From Caldifarciminota bacterium (GTDB lineage Bacteria; Hydrothermota; 32-111; QNBC01): DNA of 7,134 nucleotides. Of the stretch, positions 1 to 5,826 are shown piece after piece. Within the stretch, counting starts at the first letter, position 1. Each line of letters begins with the position of its first letter. The notes below the pieces were generated by a model. The model was given only the letters and a program-made list of their open reading frames with translations. It was not told the origin of the DNA and ran no database searches. A program made the translations under genes and the position numbers. The DNA is taken from assembly GCA_023132105.1 (NCBI GenBank), contig JAGLYS010000261.1, positions 1 to 7,134 of the forward strand. Reading direction: 5' to 3'.

Positions 1-45
1 TAAATTTAGATTGCTTCGTCGTTTCACTTCTCGCAATGACAATCT
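1..45. repeat. Degenerate copy of a short dispersed intergenic repeat
   Basis: The segment has the composition of a short dispersed bacterial repeat and carries nested inverted repeats: AGATTG (8-13) matches CAATCT (40-45), and ATTGC (10-14) matches GCAAT (33-37). Its reverse complement reads like a drifted form of a sequence beginning GTCATTGCGAG and ending GACGAAGCAATCT. I recall that sequence, without being able to search, as recurring between genes in many unrelated bacteria. Only one clear copy is in the window, so dispersal cannot be shown here. A weaker echo (TCGCTTTCAC, then CAATGA) follows at about 47-65. The reading frames through it look like repeat-derived noise. Confidence 0.5.
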
Positions 46-134
46 CTCGCTTTCACAGACAATGAAGATAATGATCTGCCCTATTATTTCACGAATTCCC
101 AGTTAACGATTTATGAAATTAAATGAAATACTAC

Positions 135-163
135 TTGATTTGACAGTGAATTTATGTTATTAA
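135..163 (+). promoter_or_regulatory. Candidate sigma70-type promoter for the cmk operon
   Basis: TTGATT (135-140) and TATTAA (158-163) are separated by 17 bases, each matching 4 of 6 consensus positions. This predicts a start near 170 and a leader of about 35 bases before the cmk ATG. A perfect -35 consensus, TTGACA, lies at 140-145 but has no good -10 at the usual distance. The background is AT-rich, so chance matches are likely. The position just upstream of the first gene of an overlapping gene set is the main support. Confidence 0.35.
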
Positions 164-183
164 TAGCGTTAATTATTGGAGAT

Positions 184-189
184 AAGGAG
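184..189 (+). promoter_or_regulatory. Ribosome binding site for cmk, unusually distant
   Basis: AAGGAG is the only Shine-Dalgarno-like sequence near the chosen cmk start. It ends 15 bases before the ATG at 205, longer than the usual 5-10. No in-frame ATG, GTG or TTG lies between it and 205. The upstream in-frame ATG at 154 would put this site inside the coding region and add 17 residues before the conserved N-terminus, so the site argues for 205. Confidence 0.5.
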
Positions 190-204
190 ATAAAATATAA
201 TAAT

Positions 205-876
205 ATGATTATAGCAATCGATGGACCTTCAGCTTCAGGTAAAAGCACAACCGCATTAACATTAAGTAAAGAGCTTGATTTTTTGTATATTGATACCGGA
301 GCTATGTATAGGGCTTACACACTTGAGGTATTGAAATTGAATATACCTGTCGAGGATGAAGAAAAAGTCAGTTCAATTGGATCAGAGGTAGATATAAGAT
401 TGATTAACAATTCAGATTCATTGAAAGTGATGCTTAACGGTAAAGATGTATCCAAAGAGATAAGGATGAATGATGTAACGGAAAATGTCTCAAAGATATC
501 TACATATCGCGATGTAAGAGAGAGAATGGTAGAATTACAACGGATATACGCTAATAATCAAAATGTAGTTTGTGAAGGCAGGGATATTGGAACGGTAGTA
601 TTTCCAAATGCAAATATTAAAATATTTATGATTGCAGATATAGAAGAAAGAGCCAGAAGAAGACAGAAGGATCTGAAAATGTTGAATATCAATAAAGATA
701 TAGATACTATAATAAAGGATATAAATACAAGGGATGAATTGGATTCTAATAGGGAAATCAGTCCTCTAAAGAGAGCAGAGGATGCTATCCTCATCGATGA
801 CACTAATATGTCATTTGATGAACAGCTAAAATTTATAAAGGAGTTGACATTGGCTAAAAATGAAGGCAAGCTATAA
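205..876 (+). CDS. cmk: Cytidylate kinase (CMP/dCMP kinase)
   Basis: This cytoplasmic NMP kinase transfers phosphate from ATP to CMP or dCMP, salvaging cytidine nucleotides released by RNA and phospholipid turnover. The 223-residue product has the family's normal length. The Walker A loop GPSASGKST is at residues 7-15, DTGAMYRA at 30-37, and GRDIGTVVFPNA, the signature around the substrate-binding arginine and aspartate, at 125-136. The C-terminal part has the typical arginine-rich lid and an SPLKRAEDAILIDDT segment. The ATG at 205 is chosen because family members begin a few residues before the P-loop. The in-frame ATG at 154 would add 17 uncharacteristic residues. The 3' end overlaps plsC by 17 bases, implying an operon. 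The family assignment is secure. Confidence 0.96.
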   Translation: MIIAIDGPSASGKSTTALTLSKELDFLYIDTGAMYRAYTLEVLKLNIPVEDEEKVSSIGSEVDIRLINNSDSLKVMLNGKDVSKEIRMNDVTENVSKISTYRDVRERMVELQRIYANNQNVVCEGRDIGTVVFPNANIKIFMIADIEERARRRQKDLKMLNINKDIDTIIKDINTRDELDSNREISPLKRAEDAILIDDTNMSFDEQLKFIKELTLAKNEGKL

Positions 877-1486
877 ATTTGCTCGTAAAGTCTCTGGTGT
901 TTTCTTCTATAAATTCTGCCATTTGAAAGTTTATGGCAGAGAGAATTTGCCTTCATCCCCTTATATAATTGCACCAAATCACATTTCGAATAATGATCCC
1001 CCTGTTATGGGAGTTTCTGTAATAGATCGTGATGTCTGTTTTCTTGCAAAAGAGGAATTATTTTTACCAAATAAAATATTTGCATATATTATCTCTAAAC
1101 TAAATGCAATTAGATTAAAAAGAGGTGGTATCGATATAGACGCTATAAGGATTGCTATTAGAATGATTCATAACGGTTATCCTCTGGTTATATTCCCTGA
1201 AGGGACAAGAAACTTGACTGATAAATTATTATTACAGGGAAAACCGGGTGTCGTTTTTATTATGATGAAAGCGAATGTCCCTATTGTTCCTGCATTTATA
1301 ATCGGTTCAAACAAATCCATTTTTAGTCTGATATTTAAAAAACAAGAATTGAGTGTTACATTCGGTAAACCAATTTGCCCGGATGTGTGGAAAGGGATGA
1401 AAGCCAGAGACGCCAGGATATATCTTGTTAAACTTATAATGGATGAGATAAGAAAATTATATGAAGAAAAAAGTAATAATAGCTGA
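860..1486 (+). CDS. plsC: 1-acyl-sn-glycerol-3-phosphate acyltransferase (PlsC family)
   Basis: The family acylates lysophosphatidic acid at sn-2 to give phosphatidic acid, the precursor of membrane phospholipids, at the cytoplasmic face of the membrane. The 208-residue protein shows the acyltransferase motif NHxxxxD as NHISNND (H41, D46), the catalytic pair. FPEGTR (residues 112-117) is the glycerol-phosphate-binding block, and a later IVPAFI segment is the usual fourth block. The N-terminus is short, with one aromatic/hydrophobic patch and no clear long membrane helix. The ATG at 860 is forced: an in-frame TGA lies at 845-847 and no other start codon intervenes. The nearest purine-rich site, AAAGGAG at 837-843, is 16 bases away, so initiation probably depends on coupling to cmk. 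Acyl donor and exact substrate cannot be read from sequence. Confidence 0.9.
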   Translation: MKASYKFARKVSGVFFYKFCHLKVYGRENLPSSPYIIAPNHISNNDPPVMGVSVIDRDVCFLAKEELFLPNKIFAYIISKLNAIRLKRGGIDIDAIRIAIRMIHNGYPLVIFPEGTRNLTDKLLLQGKPGVVFIMMKANVPIVPAFIIGSNKSIFSLIFKKQELSVTFGKPICPDVWKGMKARDARIYLVKLIMDEIRKLYEEKSNNS

Positions 1487-2300
1487 ACATTACGGATTTT
1501 GCAGTGGTGTTGAGATTGCCGTAAATACATTAAATAAACTGATGGATAAAAAGAAGAATATTTACATTTATGGAGACCTTATTCATAATAGAATCGTTAT
1601 GGATAAATTTAAAAACAGAGGGTTACACATTATCAATAACATTGATGATATACCGGATAATGGAACACTTGTAATAAGGACTCATGGGGTAAAACCTATG
1701 GTATATAAGAAAGCTAAAGAGAAAGGGCTTGATATCATTGACCTAACATGTGTTTATGTAAAGAGAAGTCAGAAATATGCAAAAGAGATAATAGAAAAAG
1801 GTTTGAATTTGATTATAATAGGAGAGAAAGGTCATGATGAAATATTAAGCATTCAAGGTGCAAGTAGTGGAGCTGCTATTGTCATTAATTCGAAAAAGGA
1901 AGCTGAAAGAATAAACACAATACAAAAAGCCGGAATAGTTATTCAAACAACATTCAATAGAGAAACTGCAAAGGATATTATCTCTATTCTTTTTGATAAA
2001 ATAGGATATCTTGTTGTCTATAATACAATATGTAATGCCACCGAAAAAAGACAGAATGCTTGCAAGAATCTTGCTATTAAAACGGATGCAATTGTTGTTG
2101 TAGGAGATAAAATGAGTTCAAATACAAATAGGCTTTATGAAATTGCAAAATATTTAAATATAAATACATTTATGGTAAATGATGAAACCGAAATTGATTG
2201 TAAAAAGTATAAAAATTATAAAAGTGTTGGAATAACAGCTGGAGCATCCACTCCGGATATTATTATAAAACAAGTTATAAAAATGATTGAAAATTGTTAA
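1461..2300 (+). CDS. ispH: 4-hydroxy-3-methylbut-2-enyl diphosphate reductase
   Basis: IspH is the last enzyme of the MEP pathway. It uses a [4Fe-4S] cluster to reduce HMBPP to IPP and DMAPP in the cytosol. The 279-residue protein keeps the three cluster cysteines: C14 (GFCSGV), C97 (DLTC) and C191 (NTICNAT). It also keeps the substrate-pocket residues H42 (IHNR), H75 (THG), H125 and E127 (GHDE), T164 (QTT), S219-S220-N221 (SSNTNR) and S263 (TAGASTPD). The ATG at 1461 puts C14 near the position seen in E. coli (C12). It overlaps the end of plsC by 26 bases with only a weak purine-rich site upstream, so translation is probably coupled. In some Clostridia IspH is fused to S1. Here the stop at 2298-2300 and a fresh ribosome binding site keep them separate. 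Confidence 0.96.
   Translation: MKKKVIIAEHYGFCSGVEIAVNTLNKLMDKKKNIYIYGDLIHNRIVMDKFKNRGLHIINNIDDIPDNGTLVIRTHGVKPMVYKKAKEKGLDIIDLTCVYVKRSQKYAKEIIEKGLNLIIIGEKGHDEILSIQGASSGAAIVINSKKEAERINTIQKAGIVIQTTFNRETAKDIISILFDKIGYLVVYNTICNATEKRQNACKNLAIKTDAIVVVGDKMSSNTNRLYEIAKYLNINTFMVNDETEIDCKKYKNYKSVGITAGASTPDIIIKQVIKMIENC
2194..2222 (+). promoter_or_regulatory. Possible internal promoter for rpsA within ispH
   Basis: TTGATT (2194-2199), a 17-base spacer and TATAAA (2217-2222) match 4 and 5 of 6 consensus positions. The predicted start near 2229 would give rpsA a leader of about 100 bases, which would suit separate control of an abundant ribosomal protein. The motif sits in an AT-rich lysine/tyrosine-coding stretch of ispH, so it may be accidental. 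Confidence 0.25.
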
Positions 2301-2327
2301 AAATCTATATAAGGAGGACTACATTAA

Positions 2328-3989
2328 ATGGTAGGTAAAGAAAAAAAATTCAGCAAGGTTAATTTCATTAGAGAAGAAATTAAAGCTGATGACAAAAAGG
2401 AGCTCTTTGATACTTATGAGCTAAAAAAAACAAGCAGGAATATGATAAAAGGAACAATTATCTGCATCGGGAAAAAGGATGTTATTGTTGATATTGGAAT
2501 GAAATCGGAAGGTATAATTCACATAGAAGAATTTGACGATATTGAAAAATGGAAGCCGGGAACGGAGGTAGAGATATTTATAGAATCCTTTGAATCTGAA
2601 GATGGTTTAATCCTTTTATCAAAGAAAAAAGCAGATTTCGAGAAGGTATGGGATAAGATTAAGGATTCATATGACACTAACCAAAATGTTATCGGAAAAA
2701 TTCGAAAAAGAGTTAAAGGTGGCATGATTGTTAATGTACATGCTGTTGAAGCATTTTTACCGGGTTCACAAATTGCTCTTCACCCCATTAAGGATTTAGA
2801 TAGTTTAATTGGAAAAACTATGGAATTCAGAGTAATAAAATTAAATTTCAAGAGAAGGAACATCGTAATTTCCCATAGAGTTATTCTCGAAGATGAAATT
2901 AATAAGAAAAAGGATGAACTACTTAAAGAACTGGGAGCTGGCCAGATTAGAGAAGGAATAGTAAAAAATATAACAGATTTCGGTGCTTTTGTTGATCTTG
3001 GTGGTATTGACGGATTACTTCATATCACTGATATATCCTGGGGTCGTATCAATCATCCCTCGGAAATGTTTTCGATTGGAGATAAGATTAAGGTAAAAAT
3101 AATCGGTATAGATGAATCCAAAAATAGGGTTAGTCTTGGTATGAAACAGCTTTATCAACATCCGTGGACTGATATTGACAGTAAATATCCTATAGGAAAG
3201 AAGGTCGCAGGAAAAGTAACTTCAATTACAAATTATGGTGCTTTTGTTGAACTTGAAAAGGGTGTTGAAGGTTTAATTCATATATCTGAAATGTCATGGA
3301 CAGAGCATATTAAACATCCTTCTCAATTATTATCTGTTAATGATAATATCGAATCTGTTGTGCTTAATATAGATAAGGAAAACGAAAAGATCTCACTTGG
3401 TTTGAAACAGATAAAAGAAAATCCATGGGAACTGATTGCTTCAAAATATCCCGTTGATTCGATTGTTGAAGGGAAAATAAGAACCCTGACAAATTTCGGT
3501 GCTTTTATTGAAATAGAACCGGGTATTGATGGTTTAATTTATATTTCCGATCTTTCCTGGACTAAAAGAATAGAACATCCAAGTGAAGTACTAAATAAGG
3601 GTGAAACAATAAAATGCAAGGTATTATCAATTGATCCTGAGAACAAGAAAATATCTCTTGGACTTAAACAGATGCAAGAAGATCCGATGAATACAATAGA
3701 TAGAGATTATCCAGCCGGTTCGCATATTGAAACTACAATAGTTGAACAGTTTTCAAAAGGTTATATTGTTGAATTGCCAAACGGTTTAAGAGCTATATTA
3801 CCTGCTTCTCACCTAAGTAAAAGTGATTCGGAATCCGAATCTACATATAAAACAGGTGATAAAATAAGCATTAAAATTATACAGATAAACAAATCTCAGA
3901 GAAAGATTGTTGCAAGTGAAAAGGAATTTGTCAAAGATATTGAACGCATAGAAGTTGAGGATTATCTTAATAAACAGGATAATTTCTAA
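2328..3989 (+). CDS. rpsA: 30S ribosomal protein S1, six S1 domains
   Basis: S1 binds mRNA on the 30S subunit and helps unfold and place structured or weak-SD messages for initiation. The 553 residues contain six S1/OB-fold domains at roughly 41-98, 120-186, 206-274, 291-361, 378-448 and 464-533, after a lysine-rich N-terminal extension. Domains 3-5 are clearest, each with a GAF[VI] strand, a GLxxIxDxSW-type segment and a KxxxSLGxKQ end. Domains 1, 2 and 6 are divergent, as expected for ribosome-binding and terminal domains. Both size and domain number match E. coli S1 (557 residues) rather than shorter Firmicutes forms. The start is fixed by AAGGAGG (2311-2317), 10 bases before the ATG. The neighbouring cmk fits the widespread cmk-rpsA pairing. 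Confidence 0.93.
   Translation: MVGKEKKFSKVNFIREEIKADDKKELFDTYELKKTSRNMIKGTIICIGKKDVIVDIGMKSEGIIHIEEFDDIEKWKPGTEVEIFIESFESEDGLILLSKKKADFEKVWDKIKDSYDTNQNVIGKIRKRVKGGMIVNVHAVEAFLPGSQIALHPIKDLDSLIGKTMEFRVIKLNFKRRNIVISHRVILEDEINKKKDELLKELGAGQIREGIVKNITDFGAFVDLGGIDGLLHITDISWGRINHPSEMFSIGDKIKVKIIGIDESKNRVSLGMKQLYQHPWTDIDSKYPIGKKVAGKVTSITNYGAFVELEKGVEGLIHISEMSWTEHIKHPSQLLSVNDNIESVVLNIDKENEKISLGLKQIKENPWELIASKYPVDSIVEGKIRTLTNFGAFIEIEPGIDGLIYISDLSWTKRIEHPSEVLNKGETIKCKVLSIDPENKKISLGLKQMQEDPMNTIDRDYPAGSHIETTIVEQFSKGYIVELPNGLRAILPASHLSKSDSESESTYKTGDKISIKIIQINKSQRKIVASEKEFVKDIERIEVEDYLNKQDNF
3955..3983 (+). promoter_or_regulatory. Possible promoter for pyrG at the end of rpsA
   Basis: TTGAGG (3955-3960) and GATAAT (3978-3983) are 17 bases apart, matching 4 and 5 of 6 consensus positions. 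The predicted start is near 3990, just before the 30-base palindrome, so the pyrG mRNA would begin with that hairpin. The site is inside AT-rich rpsA coding sequence and may be a chance match. Confidence 0.28.
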
Positions 3990-3993
3990 TAAG

Positions 3994-4023
3994 ATATAGT
4001 GGGAAATATATTTCCCACTATAT
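3994..4023. promoter_or_regulatory. Perfect 30-base palindrome / RNA hairpin between rpsA and pyrG
   Basis: Arm ATATAGTGGGAAA (3994-4006) and arm TTTCCCACTATAT (4011-4023) are exact reverse complements around a TATA centre (4007-4010). As RNA this would be a 13-bp stem with a four-base loop; as DNA it is a fully symmetric site. It starts 4 bases after the rpsA stop and ends 13 bases before the pyrG ribosome binding site. No run of T follows, so a standard intrinsic terminator is unlikely. It may be an mRNA processing or stability hairpin, an attenuator, or an operator for a dimeric repressor. Confidence 0.75.
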
Positions 4024-4036
4024 GACTAAAATATAT

Positions 4037-4042
4037 AGGAGG
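4037..4042 (+). promoter_or_regulatory. Ribosome binding site fixing the pyrG GTG start
   Basis: AGGAGG lies only 4 bases before the GTG at 4047. An ATG at 4045-4047 shares the G of this GTG but opens a different frame that stops at 4066-4068, so it cannot start PyrG. The GTG frame aligns without gaps to the remembered E. coli PyrG N-terminus, which settles the start. Confidence 0.8.
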
Positions 4043-4046
4043 ATAT

Positions 4047-5780
4047 GTGGCAGATAAGTTCATTGTAATTGTTGGTGGAGTAATTAGCGGAGTAGGAAAA
4101 GGTATTGCCACTGCTTCAATTGGTAAAATATTACAAAAATTTGGCTATATAATTACTGCTGTAAAAATTGATCCATATATTAATTATGATGCAGGAACAT
4201 TACGACCAACCGAACATGGAGAAGTTTGGGTCACATACGATGGGGGAGAGGTAGATCAAGATTTAGGTAATTATGAGCGATTCCTGGGAATACATCTTTC
4301 AAGATATAATAATATCACAACAGGACAGGTATATGATAAAATAATCAAAAATGAGAGAAAGGGCAAATATCTCGGAGAAACAGTTCAATTTATACCACAT
4401 GTTCCAGATGAAATAATTGATAGAATTAAGATAGCATCTAAGGATAGTGATATTTGTCTAATCGAAATAGGTGGTACTGTCGGAGATTATGAAAATATAC
4501 CTTTTCTTTTTGCAGTTAAAAGCCTTGAGAAAGAATTATCAAAAGATAATGTTCTTTATGTTTTGGTAAGTTATATGCCTATTCCAAGCAATATCGGAGA
4601 AATGAAAACCAAACCTACACAGCAGGCAATTAAGCTATTAAACGAACATGGAATATTCCCCGATATTATATTATGCAGAGGTGAAAAACCGTTGGATGAT
4701 ATAAGGAGAAAAAAGATAGAGACTTATGCAAATATTGCTTCGGAATTTGTTATTTCCGCTCCGGATGAAGAAATTTTGTATGCCATACCTCTTAATTTTG
4801 AAAAAGAACAGCTAGGGAATAAAATACTATCAAAACTTAAACTTAAAAAAATAAAATCCCCCGACTTCTTAAAATGGGAAAAGCTTGTTAACTATATTAG
4901 AAAACCTGATTTTAATGTGAATGTAGCAATGGTTGGTAAGTATGTGAATATAGGCGAATTTAGTCTAAAAGACAGCTATATAAGTGTCAATCAATCACTT
5001 GATCATGCAGGCGCACATTTACATACCGGAATTAAAATAGACTGGATTGAGGCAGAAGATATTGATAATTATAATAATGCAGAAAGAATCCTAAGTAAGT
5101 ATAATGGCATTGTAGTTCCCGGGGGGTTTGGATTAAAAGGTGTTAATGGTAAAATAAATGCAATTAGATATGCAAGAGAAAATAAAACTCCTTATCTCGG
5201 TTTATGTTATGGACTACAGCTCGCTATTGTTGAATATTCAAGAAATGTATTGGGGATCAAAGATGCAAATACAACTGAAAATGATCCTGACACTAAAAAT
5301 CCTGTTATTGATATAATTAAGGCACAAAAGAAAATAATCGCAGAAAGTAGATATGGAAATACTATGAGACTCGGTGCATATTGTGCCATTCTTAAAAAGA
5401 ATTCTTTAATATATACATATTTCAAGGATATGAATAGAATTTATAATATTGCTGGAATTAAAAATTACTTCTCCGGGGTATCTGATAAAGAGAAAAGGAT
5501 AGGAATAATTAATTCGGATGAAAATAATTCTTTAGTGATTGAAAGACATAGGCATAGATATGAGGTAAACCCAAATTATATTGAGCGTTTGAGTAAAAAT
5601 AATTTGAAAATTACAGGATATCACAGGATGTTGGATGGTACCATACTTGTAGAATTTATTGAACTTGATAATCATCCTTATTTTGTTGCTACTCAAGCCC
5701 ATCCGGAATTTGAATCAAGTCTTGAAAATCCATCACCATTGTTTTATGGTTTTGTAAAAAATATGTTAAAAAAATCCTGA
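4047..5780 (+). CDS. pyrG: CTP synthase (glutamine-hydrolysing), with an extended glutaminase loop
   Basis: PyrG makes CTP from UTP, ATP and glutamine in the cytosol. The N-terminal synthetase domain (about 1-270) has the phosphate loop SGVGKGI (14-20), KIDPYIN (40-46), DQDLGNYERF (70-79, with the expected Mg ligand D72), E140 in IEIGGTVGD and KTKPTQ (187-192). The class I glutamine amidotransferase domain has GGFG (359-362), nucleophile C387 in GLCYGLQ, and H552/E554 in AHPEF, so the triad is intact. The 577 residues exceed the 545 of E. coli. About 33 extra residues lie around 459-497, just before the ERHRHRYEVN motif (499-508). Several motifs (RPTEHGEV, DGGEVDQDLGNYERF, ATQAHPEF) remind me of a divergent subfamily known from candidate phyla; that is recollection, not a search. 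Start is GTG. Confidence 0.95.
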   Translation: MADKFIVIVGGVISGVGKGIATASIGKILQKFGYIITAVKIDPYINYDAGTLRPTEHGEVWVTYDGGEVDQDLGNYERFLGIHLSRYNNITTGQVYDKIIKNERKGKYLGETVQFIPHVPDEIIDRIKIASKDSDICLIEIGGTVGDYENIPFLFAVKSLEKELSKDNVLYVLVSYMPIPSNIGEMKTKPTQQAIKLLNEHGIFPDIILCRGEKPLDDIRRKKIETYANIASEFVISAPDEEILYAIPLNFEKEQLGNKILSKLKLKKIKSPDFLKWEKLVNYIRKPDFNVNVAMVGKYVNIGEFSLKDSYISVNQSLDHAGAHLHTGIKIDWIEAEDIDNYNNAERILSKYNGIVVPGGFGLKGVNGKINAIRYARENKTPYLGLCYGLQLAIVEYSRNVLGIKDANTTENDPDTKNPVIDIIKAQKKIIAESRYGNTMRLGAYCAILKKNSLIYTYFKDMNRIYNIAGIKNYFSGVSDKEKRIGIINSDENNSLVIERHRHRYEVNPNYIERLSKNNLKITGYHRMLDGTILVEFIELDNHPYFVATQAHPEFESSLENPSPLFYGFVKNMLKKS

Positions 5781-5800
5781 TTTGGGGGCTTGCCAAAATC
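5779..5800 (+). terminator. Weak hairpin after pyrG, doubtful terminator
   Basis: GATTTGG (5779-5785) can pair with the CC and AAATC parts of 5793-5800 with one bulged A, around a loop GGGCTTG. A short CTTTTAT follows. The stem is short and AT-rich and the T tract poor, so at most partial termination is expected. It overlaps the -35 element of the dnaG promoter candidate. Confidence 0.2.
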
Positions 5801-5818
5801 CTTTTATATACATATATT
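5790..5818 (+). promoter_or_regulatory. Candidate sigma70-type promoter for dnaG, possibly leaderless
   Basis: TTGCCA (5790-5795), a 17-base spacer and TATATT (5813-5818) each match 5 of 6 consensus positions, the best promoter-like sequence in the window. It lies in the short non-coding gap before dnaG. The usual distance from the -10 puts the transcript start at about 5825-5827, and the dnaG ATG is at 5827. There is no purine-rich ribosome binding site before that ATG, which agrees with a leaderless message. Confidence 0.5.
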
Positions 5819-5826
5819 ACAATATT

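Noticed and set aside
2..106. Open reading frame at the left edge that could be the tail of an upstream gene
   Set aside because: It runs through the repeat-like sequence and gives a low-complexity arginine/serine-rich peptide with no family resemblance, typical of a spurious frame through a repeat.
154..204. Upstream in-frame ATG that would extend cmk by 17 residues
   Set aside because: The family starts just before the P-loop, the extra residues look non-coding, and the only SD-like site lies inside this extension, upstream of the 205 start.
558..977. Minus-strand open frame opposite cmk/plsC (others opposite plsC, rpsA, pyrG and dnaG)
   Set aside because: They lie opposite well-supported conserved genes, have no recognisable motifs or ribosome binding sites, and read as mirror frames of AT-rich coding sequence.
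2280..2340. Possible IspH-S1 fusion as known in some Clostridia
   Set aside because: A TAA stop ends ispH at 2298-2300 and rpsA has its own strong SD and ATG after a 27-base gap.
2943..3671. DNA tandem repeat in rpsA
   Set aside because: The three similar segments are the conserved S1 domains 3-5; similarity is at protein level and normal for the family.
3994..4030. Intrinsic terminator after rpsA
   Set aside because: The stem is strong but no T-rich tract follows the second arm; the next bases are GACTAAAATATAT.
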